This document shows, in pieces, positions 17,668 to 26,053 of a stretch of DNA of 64,000 bases. The notes beneath the pieces were generated by a model. That model was not told where the DNA came from. It worked only from the letters and a program-made list of their open reading frames with translations, and did not search any database. How positions within the stretch are numbered: position 1 is the first letter of the stretch; each line of letters opens with the position of its first letter. The DNA is from Paenibacillus sp. HGH0039 (GTDB taxonomy: Bacteria; Bacillota; Bacilli; Paenibacillales; NBRC-103111). The stretch is from the NCBI RefSeq assembly GCF_000411255.1, contig NZ_KE150412.1, positions 3,142,842 to 3,206,841 of the forward strand, read 5' to 3'. The translations under genes and the position numbers were made by a program.

Positions 17668-18537
17668 ATGAACAACTCGATTATTAACGCATCGGTCACG
17701 ATGCAGGGCCTGCAGCAGAAGTTGGATGTGTTGGCTAACAACATGGCGAACGTCAATACCGTCGGATACAAGAAGAAGGAAGCCAGCTTCGAGAATGTAC
17801 TGACGAACACCATGAATCAGCCGCAAGGTTTTATGAAAACCGGACGGATGACTTCTCTCGGGTTTCCTCAAGGCTGGGGCGCCAAGCTGGTCGGCCTGCA
17901 GAATATTATGACGCAGGGAAGCCTGAAACCGACGGATGAGCCGTTCGATCTGGCTATCGAAGGGGATGGTCTGTTCGAGGTGACCATTCCCGGTTCCAAC
18001 ACACCGGCTTGGACCCGCGACGGGGCTCTTAAGCTCAGCGCGTACAACAAAGTGGACCCGGCTACGGGCAATGTGACCAAAGCCATGGGGCTTGCCACCA
18101 AAGACGGTTACTTCGTAAAGGACACGGCCAGCAATCAGCCGATTGAGATCGCGATCGATCCGGCCGATCCGACCCTGCAGAACAGCCGCGTTCGCGTGGA
18201 TGAGCAGGGGCGGGTAGTGGTTTACAACGAAGCCAACCCCGCGAGTACGGGCAGACAAGTCGGCCAGATTAAGCTGGTCAAAGTCATTAATCCGCAGCTG
18301 CTCGGCGAAGCCGACGGCAACTACTTCCGTCTTCCGGCGAACGTGGCACAGAATAACGTTTTCGCGGCCAATACGGACGGCGTAACTGTCAAGCAGGGCT
18401 TCCTGGAGCAGTCCAACGTGGATCTGCAGCAGGAAATGTCCGAACTTGTTATGATTCAGCGTGCTTTCCAATTGAATTCAAGAGCAATCTCCTCGGCGGA
18501 TACGATGATGGGGCTCGCTAACAACTTGCGCGGCTGA
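17668..18537 (+). CDS. flhP: Flagellar basal-body rod protein FlhP (FlgF/FlgG family)
   Basis: The partner distal-rod protein of FlhO, 289 aa from ATG 17668, which has TTGGAGGAGA 8 bases upstream; the longer in-frame reading from 17623 has no binding site. Rod signatures are present: VTMQGLQQKLDVLANNMANV and NTVGYKKKEASFENVL at the N terminus, and QGFLEQSNVDLQQEMSELV with MIQRAFQLNSRAI at the C terminus. A two-base-scale overlap (TGATG) links it to the following small gene. Confidence 0.9.
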   Translation: MNNSIINASVTMQGLQQKLDVLANNMANVNTVGYKKKEASFENVLTNTMNQPQGFMKTGRMTSLGFPQGWGAKLVGLQNIMTQGSLKPTDEPFDLAIEGDGLFEVTIPGSNTPAWTRDGALKLSAYNKVDPATGNVTKAMGLATKDGYFVKDTASNQPIEIAIDPADPTLQNSRVRVDEQGRVVVYNEANPASTGRQVGQIKLVKVINPQLLGEADGNYFRLPANVAQNNVFAANTDGVTVKQGFLEQSNVDLQQEMSELVMIQRAFQLNSRAISSADTMMGLANNLRG

Positions 18538-18560
18538 TGCGTGAAGGAGGGGCGATTCTC

Positions 18561-18824
18561 GTGTCCATGGAAGAAGAGAGCAAGGAGACGGAAACAGCAT
18601 CATCTACGCAGGCTAAAGAACCGGACACGGGCAAACCGGGAGGGACTTCAAGATCCGCGGGGGCGCTTCGCGTCCTGAAGAAACTGCGCGTTCCGCTCAT
18701 TTTTTTGGGAGCCTTGATTGTCGGGCTTTGGATCGGGTATTCAGGAATCGGCGGTCAGCCGACTTTAGACATATTCAGAATCAGCACCTGGAAACATCTC
18801 TTCGATTTGGTGTTTGCAGACTGA
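18561..18824 (+). CDS. EpuA-family small membrane protein
   Basis: An 87-aa protein with a charged, low-complexity cytoplasmic N terminus, one membrane helix (about residues 50-68, LIFLGALIVGLWIGYSGIGG) and a short outer tail with TLDIF and STWKHLFDLV. This matches the EpuA family (PF11772 as I recall it), often auto-annotated as DNA-directed RNA polymerase subunit beta; nothing in it resembles RpoB. GTG 18561 is preceded by AAGGAGG ten bases upstream; an ATG six bases later is also possible. Function unknown. It is the last gene before a terminator. Confidence 0.75.
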   Translation: MSMEEESKETETASSTQAKEPDTGKPGGTSRSAGALRVLKKLRVPLIFLGALIVGLWIGYSGIGGQPTLDIFRISTWKHLFDLVFAD

Positions 18825-18828
18825 GCGT

Positions 18829-18857
18829 GGGCTCCCGCAAGGGAGTTTTCTTTTTGC
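18829..18857 (+). terminator. Intrinsic terminator after the EpuA-family gene
   Basis: GGCTCCC and GGGAGTT form a short stem around GCAA, followed by TTCTTTTTG. It ends the mbl-flhO-flhP unit. Confidence 0.75.
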
Positions 18858-18940
18858 CCGGAGAAACGGTATAATGGAAACCAATGAAAATGAGAGGAAT
18901 CGCGCCTGTTCCAGCTTTAGCCGTAGAAAGGGAGAGACGA

Positions 18941-19495
18941 TTGAATTTACCGAATCTGCTTACCATAAGCCGTTTTTTTCTAATTCCCGTCTATCTGTAC
19001 ATTTTCTATGCAGGCTATACGAAACTGGCTTTTCTCGTTGTCGTCCTAGCGGGCATAACTGATATCGCAGACGGATATATCGCCCGCAAACGGAATCTGG
19101 TTACCCAGATGGGCATTATGCTCGATCCGCTTGCGGATAAATTGATGATGATCGCGGTCATCATCTCCCTGCTCAGCTCCGGGATGATTCCCTGGCTGGC
19201 CGCAGCGGCTTTTTTCATCCGGGATATCGGCATGATCGCAGGGTCGGCTTTTTTTCATTTCCGCGGCAAACAAACGCTTCCGGCCAACGCCATGGGCAAG
19301 CTGACGACGGTCCTGTACTACCTGGCTGTCCTGCTTATCCTCTTTCACGTTCCTTATGCAACGGAATACCTGGCGGCCGTCATCTTGTTTTCTTTCGTCA
19401 CCTCTATTATTTACGTGGCCCAGTTCAATACGGTCAATCGTAAAACCAGGCGATTAAGTACGGAAGAGATAAGTCCGGTAAAAAAAGGGTCGTAA
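18941..19495 (+). CDS. pgsA: CDP-alcohol phosphatidyltransferase (PgsA family)
   Basis: A membrane enzyme that condenses CDP-diacylglycerol with an alcohol, most likely glycerol 3-phosphate, the step leading to phosphatidylglycerol. From TTG 18941 it is 184 aa with about five helices. The full CDP-alcohol signature is present: Asp41, Asp44-Gly, Ala48-Arg49, Gly58, Asp62 and Asp66 in DIADGYIARK and GIMLDPLADK. The TTG start follows AAAGGGAGA and gives the family-typical beginning MNLPNLLTISR; the earlier ATG at 18884 has no site. A TATAAT lies at about 18871. Which alcohol is used cannot be proved from motif alone; a paralogue of the main PgsA is possible. Confidence 0.8.
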   Translation: MNLPNLLTISRFFLIPVYLYIFYAGYTKLAFLVVVLAGITDIADGYIARKRNLVTQMGIMLDPLADKLMMIAVIISLLSSGMIPWLAAAAFFIRDIGMIAGSAFFHFRGKQTLPANAMGKLTTVLYYLAVLLILFHVPYATEYLAAVILFSFVTSIIYVAQFNTVNRKTRRLSTEEISPVKKGS

Positions 19496-19542
19496 AGACC
19501 TTGTTCGAACCTTGAAAAATTGTTTATAAAGGATAGGGAAGC

Positions 19543-19591
19543 AAAAAAAGAGCATATTCCACGACCATTTCGGTGGCCGCAAAATACGCTC
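19543..19591 (-). terminator. Inverted repeat, terminator-like only on the minus strand
   Basis: Read on the minus strand, GAGCGTATT pairs with AATATGCTC (one G-T) around a partly paired inner hairpin and is followed by seven T. On the plus strand there is no T tract. No minus-strand gene lies nearby, so it may block antisense transcription or simply be a hairpin between pgsA and fabZ. Confidence 0.45.
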
Positions 19592-19696
19592 CCTTATATC
19601 AACCTTCACTTCTGCAGCGGTGAAGGGATAGGGTTAGTGTGAGTTGTTTCAAACCAAAATATACAAACGGAAAGCGTCGGAAGGAGCAAGATTGCA

Positions 19697-20125
19697 ATGT
19701 TGGACAACAAGCAGATTCAGGAGATTATCCCGCACCGCTACCCCTTTTTGCTGGTAGACCGTATTTTGGAGGTAGAGGACGGCGTCCGTGCCGTGGGCCT
19801 CAAAAACGTAACGGCGAACGAACCTTTTTTCCAGGGACATTTTCCGGGCTATCCGGTTATGCCGGGCGTTCTTATCTTGGAGGCACTCGCACAGGTCGGA
19901 GCGTTTGCGATTTTGAATGTGGAAGCCAACCGCGGGAAAATCGGTCTGCTGGCCGGTGTGGATGGGTTCAGATTCCGCAGACAGGTAACTCCTGGCGACA
20001 CGCTGACGCTGGAAGTGAAAATCACCCGCTTGAAGGGTACCATAGGCAAAGGCCAGGCGACCGCTAAAGTCGGAGAAGAGCTGGTAGCCGAAGGTGAAAT
20101 CATGTTTGCGCTGGCAAACGCCTAA
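19697..20125 (+). CDS. fabZ: (3R)-hydroxyacyl-[acyl-carrier-protein] dehydratase
   Basis: FabZ removes water from 3-hydroxyacyl-ACP in each fatty-acid elongation cycle. The 142-aa hotdog-fold protein has [13 protein letters not shown], the catalytic His48 in [13 protein letters not shown] and Glu62 in [10 protein letters not shown], as in characterised FabZ enzymes. GGAAGGAGC precedes the ATG. In B. subtilis fabZ (ywpB) also lies close to mbl-flhO-flhP. Next to pgsA it groups two lipid-synthesis genes. Confidence 0.96.
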   Translation: MLDNKQIQEIIPHRYPFLLVDRILEVEDGVRAVGLKNVTANEPFFQGHFPGYPVMPGVLILEALAQVGAFAILNVEANRGKIGLLAGVDGFRFRRQVTPGDTLTLEVKITRLKGTIGKGQATAKVGEELVAEGEIMFALANA

Positions 20126-20170
20126 CCGGATAAAAAAGATCCTATCATTTTAATAAGGGGACGATGAACG

Positions 20171-21865
20171 ATGACTCGTGTACAGAATCTTTATGAAAAA
20201 TGGTTGCAGGACCCGTCTATCGACGAAGAAACGAAAAAAGAGCTTCAATCCATTGCAGGACAGGACAAAGAGATCGAAGATCGTTTCTACAAGGATCTTG
20301 AATTCGGAACCGGCGGTCTTCGCGGCGTAATCGGCGCGGGTACGAACCGGATGAACCTATATACGGTAGGAAAAGCTACGCAGGCACTTGCTGAATTCGC
20401 TTTGAAAAACGGGGGAGCTCATCCTTCCGTTGTGATTGCGTATGATTCGCGCCATCAGTCGCCGGAATTTGCTTTGGAGGCTGCGCTTGTTCTTGCGGGC
20501 AACGGAGTGAAGGCCTATGTGTTCGAGTCACTGCGACCGACGCCGGAGCTTTCTTTTGCCGTGCGCGAGCTGAAAGCTTCCGCCGGAATCGTGGTAACGG
20601 CCAGCCACAACCCTCCGGAATATAACGGGTATAAGGTATATGGAGCCGACGGTGGCCAATTGGTGCCGCACGATGCCGAACAAGTGCTTGCGAACATCCA
20701 GAAGATCAAGGGATTTGACAGCGTCCGCAAAATCTCCCGCTCCGAGGCGGAAGAGAAAGGACTTCTGGAATGGCTGGGCGGAGAGATGGACGAGAAATAC
20801 TATGCGGCCGTTACATCCGTGAGTCAACATCCCGATGTTATTAAGCAAACGAGCGGAGACTTCCGTATCGTATACACCCCGCTGCACGGGACGGGCAACA
20901 AACCGGTCCGCGAAGCCCTCAAGCGCATAGGTTTCGAGCAGGTGCGCGTCGTGAAGGAACAGGAGCAGCCGGACAGCAATTTTTCTACGGTCAAATCGCC
21001 TAACCCGGAAGAGCGGGAAGCTTTCACGCTGGCTCTGAGAGACGCCAAAGAGTGGGACGCCGACATCATCGTGGGAACGGACCCGGATGCCGACCGGATG
21101 GGCGCAGTTGTGAAAGACGATAAAGGCGAATATTTCGTACTCACGGGAAACCAATCGGGCGCTATAATCGTCAATTATTTGTTGGGTTCGTTAAAAGAAC
21201 GCGGACAACTGCCTTCTAACGGTGTCGTGATCAAGACCATCGTAACGAGCGAGATGGGAGCCGTTATTGCCGAAAGCTACGGGGCGAAAGTCATAAACAC
21301 CCTGACGGGATTCAAGTACATCGGGGAGAAAATGACCGAGTTCGAGTCGACCGGTGAGCACCAATTCTTGTTCGGGTACGAAGAGAGCTACGGCTACCTG
21401 GCGGGAACCTATGCCCGGGATAAAGACGCGGTCGTAGCGGCCATGCTGATCTGTGAAGCGGCTGCTTACTACAAGAGTCAGGGTAAGACACTATACGACG
21501 TTCTGCAGGAGCTTTACCGCCAGCACGGCTTCTTCTTGGAGAAGCTGGAGTCCAAGACGCTAAAGGGCAAAGACGGCGTGGAGCAGATCGGACGGATGAT
21601 GGAAGACTGGAGAAACAACCCGCCGGTTTCCATTGAAGGCGTGGAGGTTGCGGAAGTAGAAGATTACAGCCGCGGCATTAACGGGCTGCCCAAAGAAAAT
21701 GTATTGAAATTCAAGCTCAAAGACGGCTCCTGGTTCTGCCTCCGTCCTTCCGGAACGGAACCGAAGATCAAATTCTACTTTGCGGTAAAAGGAACGACAG
21801 GCGACGAGGCGGCGAAACAGCTGGAAGGTCTGGTGCGCTTCGTTCTGGGCAGAGTAGAGCAGTAA
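20171..21865 (+). CDS. pgcA: Phospho-sugar mutase (alpha-phosphoglucomutase/phosphomannomutase, PgcA-like)
   Basis: This cytoplasmic enzyme interconverts hexose 1- and 6-phosphates, supplying glucose 1-phosphate for wall glycopolymers and glycolipids. The 564-aa length fits the B. subtilis PgcA class, not GlmM. Catalytic phosphoserine is Ser145 in TASHNPPEYNGYK; the metal loop is Asp304, Asp306, Asp308 in DPDADRMG; the sugar-binding loop is GYEESYGYLAG; and the phosphate loop is RPSGTEPKIKFY near the C terminus. ATAAGGGGACG lies before the ATG. It stands alone between two hairpins. Confidence 0.9.
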   Translation: MTRVQNLYEKWLQDPSIDEETKKELQSIAGQDKEIEDRFYKDLEFGTGGLRGVIGAGTNRMNLYTVGKATQALAEFALKNGGAHPSVVIAYDSRHQSPEFALEAALVLAGNGVKAYVFESLRPTPELSFAVRELKASAGIVVTASHNPPEYNGYKVYGADGGQLVPHDAEQVLANIQKIKGFDSVRKISRSEAEEKGLLEWLGGEMDEKYYAAVTSVSQHPDVIKQTSGDFRIVYTPLHGTGNKPVREALKRIGFEQVRVVKEQEQPDSNFSTVKSPNPEEREAFTLALRDAKEWDADIIVGTDPDADRMGAVVKDDKGEYFVLTGNQSGAIIVNYLLGSLKERGQLPSNGVVIKTIVTSEMGAVIAESYGAKVINTLTGFKYIGEKMTEFESTGEHQFLFGYEESYGYLAGTYARDKDAVVAAMLICEAAAYYKSQGKTLYDVLQELYRQHGFFLEKLESKTLKGKDGVEQIGRMMEDWRNNPPVSIEGVEVAEVEDYSRGINGLPKENVLKFKLKDGSWFCLRPSGTEPKIKFYFAVKGTTGDEAAKQLEGLVRFVLGRVEQ

Positions 21866-21871
21866 CAACCG

Positions 21872-21923
21872 AACCTCTCCAAGGCCCCTGCATCCATACG
21901 GTGCCGGGGCCGAGAGGTTTTCG
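21872..21923 (+). terminator. Intrinsic terminator after pgcA
   Basis: AACCTCTC...GGCCCC pairs with GGGGCC...GAGAGGTT around a 17-base loop, followed by TTCGGG. The T tract is short but the stem is strong. Confidence 0.65.
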
Positions 21924-21937
21924 GGTACAAATGACGC

Positions 21938-24028
21938 ATGATTCAAGAAACGGAGTTGAACAGATTGGTACACAGGTATACTGCGGCAAACCGGTTGCTG
22001 CGCAAGCTTTTATGGTGGCTTGTCATTATCGGCCTTCTGGCTTCCCTGCCGCTTGCCTTCTTCCGCGAACAGACGGAGAAGTCCGCAAATCAAGTGGAGT
22101 TTGTGTTTGATTATCGTGACTTATTGGAGATGGCCGACGTGCGGCCGAATCCGCAAGGATTTGTTTCGGAACAGCTTCAGGCGATGAAAAAAGCCGGCAT
22201 CGGATCGCTTTCCGTGTACGAATCGACGCTTTCCGAATTAAGATTGAGCCGACGTATTGAAGTGTTCTCCTCCAAGGATGCGACTTCTCTTACGCAAAAG
22301 CCGATCTCGCCGAACGAAAATTTTACGTATATCCTGTTCACCGATCCGGCATCAGAGTCCCAGATCAAACCGATGATCGAGACGGCTTTTAACAAGCTCG
22401 GTGTTAAGACAAGCCCATGGAGCTTCAAGAACCAGACGGGCATGATTATCGAAATGAACATGGAAGAAGCCAATATGAAGCCGATGGACCCGGATCCTAT
22501 TGCACTTCAAATGATGAAGGATGAAGGCTTCCGTATCGTGGTACGTCTCGGCAACAAACGTGAATTCGTCACGAACGAGATGGATGCGCTGCTCGCGAAA
22601 TTATACAAAATGGGTGCCCGCCGTATCATCATTGACGGAGATTACGCCCCGGGATACTCGGATGATCCTGAACAGGTCACTCTCCACAAGATGGGGATTC
22701 TGCTCAAAAAATACGATATGGGCCTGGCCAATATCGAGATGTTGAAACAACCGCAAAAAGGCTTCGGTTCTTTGGCCAAAGATACCGACTATAACGTCGT
22801 CCGCCTGCACTCTTTTACGGAGAAAGACGGCGAGAAACTGACGGAGAACCTGACCAAAGAGGATCAGGAAGCCCGTATTCAACAAACGGCGGACCGGTTT
22901 GTGCTGGCGGTTAAAGACCGGAATATCCGGATGATCTTCCTTAACGGACGCGCCGTCAAGAATCTGGACAAGGCAGCGATCCTCACTCCGCTGGATGGCC
23001 TGTACGAGAGCTTGAGCGGCAAAGACGGGGCGATTAAAAGGATCGAAGACGCCGGTTTCAAAGTGGAGCCTGCCAAGCAGTTCGACTACACGTACAACGC
23101 TTACCAGAATGTCGCCCGGTTCTTTACACTGATCGGCGGTGTCAGCCTGATTGTTCTGCTGATCGGCTACTTCGTTCCCGAAGCCATACTGGCGCTGTTT
23201 ATCATCGGCCTGTTAGGAGCAGCTGGGTTGTTCTTAAAATCGCCGGATCTGTACGCGCAGGGACTTGCGCTCGCTTGTGCGATATCGGCCCCGAGCATCG
23301 CAGTAATCGAGGCGATCCGCTCTATTCAATCGGGCCGGGCAGCTAAGGCGAAATCGGCAGTCCTTTATGCTTTGGGCCTGCTGATTAAAACGACATTGAT
23401 CTCCTTAATCGGAGTCGTTTACCTGGTCGGTTTGCTCAATCATATTTCGTACTTCTTGGTGCTTCAGCAGTTCCGCGGTGTCAGCCTTCTGCACCTGCTG
23501 CCAATCGCCATTGTCGGTCTCTACCTGCTGTTCTTCCGGGAAACCTTAAACTATCGGGAACGCGGAGAGCGGGTAAAGAAGCTTCTTTTCACTAACATTA
23601 GCGTGCTTTGGATAATTGCTGCAGCCGCGGGGGCCGGAGTGATCTACTACTACCTGTCGCGTACGGGCAATGAAGGTCAAACTTCAGCGATTGAGCGTTA
23701 TCTCCGCTCCTTCTTGGAAAATACGCTGGGTGTTCGCCCGCGGAATAAAGAATTTATGTTGGCACACCCGCTCTTCCTGCTTGGAGCTTATCTGTCGGTC
23801 AAATACCGGAACGCCGTTTATTTGCTGCTGATCGGTGTGGTCGGACAGTTGTCCATCGTGGATACATTCGCACATTTGCACACGCCGCTTGAGATCTCGG
23901 GCATCCGGATTACGTACGGAATCGTATTCGGCGCTATGATCGGACTCGTGCTGATCGCCGTCTGGGAAATTGCATCAAGGAGTTGGAAAGCATGGGCCGC
24001 GAAATCGGGCACAAGAGCAAACGGTTAG
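21938..24028 (+). CDS. DUF5693 family polytopic membrane protein
   Basis: A 696-aa protein of unknown biochemical role. It has one N-terminal membrane helix (about residues 24-42), an extracytoplasmic alpha/beta region (about 45-380) that starts DYRDLLEMADVRPNP, and about nine membrane helices from about residue 388 to the end. I recognise it as the DUF5693 type found directly before csaB in Paenibacillus and relatives. The overlap of 37 bases with csaB suggests translational coupling, so a role in making or exporting the secondary cell-wall polymer is a fair inference. Start ATG 21938 is chosen by length; no strong binding site is visible. Confidence 0.7.
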   Translation: MIQETELNRLVHRYTAANRLLRKLLWWLVIIGLLASLPLAFFREQTEKSANQVEFVFDYRDLLEMADVRPNPQGFVSEQLQAMKKAGIGSLSVYESTLSELRLSRRIEVFSSKDATSLTQKPISPNENFTYILFTDPASESQIKPMIETAFNKLGVKTSPWSFKNQTGMIIEMNMEEANMKPMDPDPIALQMMKDEGFRIVVRLGNKREFVTNEMDALLAKLYKMGARRIIIDGDYAPGYSDDPEQVTLHKMGILLKKYDMGLANIEMLKQPQKGFGSLAKDTDYNVVRLHSFTEKDGEKLTENLTKEDQEARIQQTADRFVLAVKDRNIRMIFLNGRAVKNLDKAAILTPLDGLYESLSGKDGAIKRIEDAGFKVEPAKQFDYTYNAYQNVARFFTLIGGVSLIVLLIGYFVPEAILALFIIGLLGAAGLFLKSPDLYAQGLALACAISAPSIAVIEAIRSIQSGRAAKAKSAVLYALGLLIKTTLISLIGVVYLVGLLNHISYFLVLQQFRGVSLLHLLPIAIVGLYLLFFRETLNYRERGERVKKLLFTNISVLWIIAAAAGAGVIYYYLSRTGNEGQTSAIERYLRSFLENTLGVRPRNKEFMLAHPLFLLGAYLSVKYRNAVYLLLIGVVGQLSIVDTFAHLHTPLEISGIRITYGIVFGAMIGLVLIAVWEIASRSWKAWAAKSGTRANG

Positions 24029-25140
24029 TTGTTTCGGGCTATTACGGTTTTGACAACAGCGGGGACGAAGCCGTTCTGCAATCGATTCTTTTTGCGCTAA
24101 AAGAACAGGGGGAGACGGCAGGCATCCACATCGAGCCTGTTGTGCTGTCCGCCAATCCCCAGCGTACAAGGGAGATGTACGGAGTCGAAGCCTGCCACCG
24201 GATGAAGGTGCCGGATTTGTTCCGGGCGATCAAATCGTCCGACGGACTGATCAGCGGCGGCGGAAGTTTGCTGCAGGATGCGACCAGCTCCCGCACCATT
24301 CCTTATTATCTGCTGGTCCTCAAACTGGCCCAGTGGATGCGTAAACCGACCTTTATTTATTCGCAGGGGATCGGTCCGGTGAATAATCCGCGCTTCTTTT
24401 CCTGGATCCGGTCCACTTTCAAAAAATGCGCCATGATCACGGTCCGCGACCAAGAATCCGCGGCTCTCATCGGGCGCATGGGCGTACCGGCCTCTTCGGT
24501 CAGCGTGGTGCCGGACCCGGTTATGGGGCTCCCGCTGCGCGGGGAGGCAGCCTCCGGCAAAGCCGGAACCGCCGCCGATGCGAGCGGCGAAACCGGCCGC
24601 GTTCCCGTCGTGGGCGTATCCGTTCGCTTCTGGAACGCGGACCGCTCCGAGCTGGACGCTCTCGCCGAGGCGCTGCGCGCCGTGATGGACAGACGCCGCG
24701 TCGAGGTGCGGCTTCTGCCGTTCCATCTCCCTTCGGACGAGGAAGCTTCCGCCTATGTGGCGGAGCGTCTCTCTCCCGCGGGAGAAGGCGGCGACGTCCG
24801 CATCGTGCGCGGCGTCACTCATCCGCAGGACATGCTCGCCGAGGTGAGCGCCTGCGATGTGCTCGTCGGCATGAGACTGCATTCGCTGATTTATGCCGCC
24901 TCGCAGTTCGTGCCCATGGTCGGCGTGTCCTACGACCCGAAGATCGACCAATTCCTCGCCCGGCTCGGAATGAAAGCCGCGGCATCGACGCAGAGCTTCG
25001 ACGCCGCGGCGGTAGCCGCCGAAATCGGGCGGCTGCTGGACGGCCGCCGCGAGTGGGCGGAAGGCAAGCAAGCCGCCATCGACCGGCTCAAAAAAGAGGC
25101 GCAGCTGCCGGCGCAACAAATCATGCAATTTTACCGTTAA
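23992..25140 (+). CDS. csaB: Polysaccharide pyruvyl transferase CsaB
   Basis: CsaB adds ketal-linked pyruvate to the secondary cell-wall polysaccharide, creating the ligand that SLH domains bind. From ATG 23992 the protein is 382 aa. The pyruvyl-transferase pattern is seen: RLVVSGYYGFDNSGDEAVL at the N terminus, ISGGGSLLQDATSSRT, SQGIGPV, and DVLVGMRLHSLIYAA near the C terminus. AAGGAG at 23977-23982 sits nine bases before this ATG; the TTG at 23983 touches the site. Bases 24540-25080 are much richer in G and C than the flanks. Three SLH proteins in this window are the likely clients. Confidence 0.92.
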   Translation: MGREIGHKSKRLVVSGYYGFDNSGDEAVLQSILFALKEQGETAGIHIEPVVLSANPQRTREMYGVEACHRMKVPDLFRAIKSSDGLISGGGSLLQDATSSRTIPYYLLVLKLAQWMRKPTFIYSQGIGPVNNPRFFSWIRSTFKKCAMITVRDQESAALIGRMGVPASSVSVVPDPVMGLPLRGEAASGKAGTAADASGETGRVPVVGVSVRFWNADRSELDALAEALRAVMDRRRVEVRLLPFHLPSDEEASAYVAERLSPAGEGGDVRIVRGVTHPQDMLAEVSACDVLVGMRLHSLIYAASQFVPMVGVSYDPKIDQFLARLGMKAAASTQSFDAAAVAAEIGRLLDGRREWAEGKQAAIDRLKKEAQLPAQQIMQFYR

Positions 25141-25155
25141 GAGGGATGAAGACCA

Positions 25156-25935
25156 ATGACTGCTAATGCAAACGCAAACGCAAGCGTGCCGATTGTCCGG
25201 ATCTACGGCGTTCCCGTTTCCAAAATGAACATGAAGGATACCGTCAAGTATTTGACGGGAGCGATCGAGTCCCGTATTCCGCATCAGATCATAACCGCCA
25301 ATCCGATTATGATCATGTCGGCTCTCGAGGACCCGGCCTATATGGAGATGATGCGCAGAGTGGAGCTGATTGTCCCGGATGGCGCCGGACTGGTTTGGGC
25401 CGCCGGCTACGTCGGACAGCCTGTCGCCGAACGCGTTCCGGGCATCGACCTCATTCATGAGCTGATGAGAGCGGGAGAGCCGCGCAGATGGAAAGTTTAC
25501 CTGTTAGGCACGACTTCGGATACAATTCAGGCGGCTGCGGCTAAACTGGCGCGCGATTATCCTCTCATTGATATCGTCGGTTTCAGGGACGGTTATTTCG
25601 GAGAAGCGGAAGACCGGCAGGTTGTGGACAGCATTCGGCAGCTGCAGCCGGACATCCTTCTCGTCGGCCGTTCTTCCTCGACGCAGGAACCTTGGATTTC
25701 GAAATACAAGCGGGACCTGGACGTTCCTGTTATAATGGGCGTAGGCGGAAGTTTTGACGTTTTGGCCGGTAAGCTGAAGCGTGCACCCAAGATTTTTCAA
25801 AAACTTAAGCTGGAGTGGTTTTACCGCCTGCTTCAGGAACCGTCCCGTTTCGGACGCATGCTGGCTCTGCCTAAATTTGCGTGGAAAGTGATTCGCGACA
25901 AAGAAAATGTGTTAAAAACCGATGAAAACCATTGA
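25156..25935 (+). CDS. tagA: WecG/TagA/CpsF family glycosyltransferase
   Basis: Family members add the second sugar (typically ManNAc) to undecaprenyl-PP-GlcNAc, starting wall-polymer linkage units. The 259-aa protein has the expected HQIITANPIMIM and VPDGAGLVWA motifs and the basic C-terminal segment WFYRLLQEPSRFGRM that binds the membrane and closes the active site. The usual GxPxQE motif is altered here to VGRSSSTQEPW, which is unusual. The N terminus has a run of Asn-Ala repeats from GCAAAC repeats. It follows csaB by 15 bases (AAGAGGGATG site) and precedes tagO, so the three steps are probably one pathway. Confidence 0.85.
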   Translation: MTANANANASVPIVRIYGVPVSKMNMKDTVKYLTGAIESRIPHQIITANPIMIMSALEDPAYMEMMRRVELIVPDGAGLVWAAGYVGQPVAERVPGIDLIHELMRAGEPRRWKVYLLGTTSDTIQAAAAKLARDYPLIDIVGFRDGYFGEAEDRQVVDSIRQLQPDILLVGRSSSTQEPWISKYKRDLDVPVIMGVGGSFDVLAGKLKRAPKIFQKLKLEWFYRLLQEPSRFGRMLALPKFAWKVIRDKENVLKTDENH

Positions 25936-26053
25936 AAATTGGCGTTGTCCGTCTGTTTGGGTGTAAAATAGGACTGGTAATGTTTATAAAGTAGCAGTAT
26001 AATTTTGTCGGCAGTACAAGTTACTTGCGACAAGAGGGGTTGAAAAACCGATT

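Noticed and set aside
25165-25190. GCAAAC repeat at the tagA N terminus as a phase-variation tract
   Set aside because: The unit is six bases, so slippage would only lengthen the Asn-Ala run, and only about three units are present.
24097-25458. 453-aa minus-strand frame and a 246-aa plus-strand alternate frame over csaB
   Set aside because: Both are shadows of G/C-rich codons in csaB; they are Arg/His-rich with no motif, while csaB has all its signatures.
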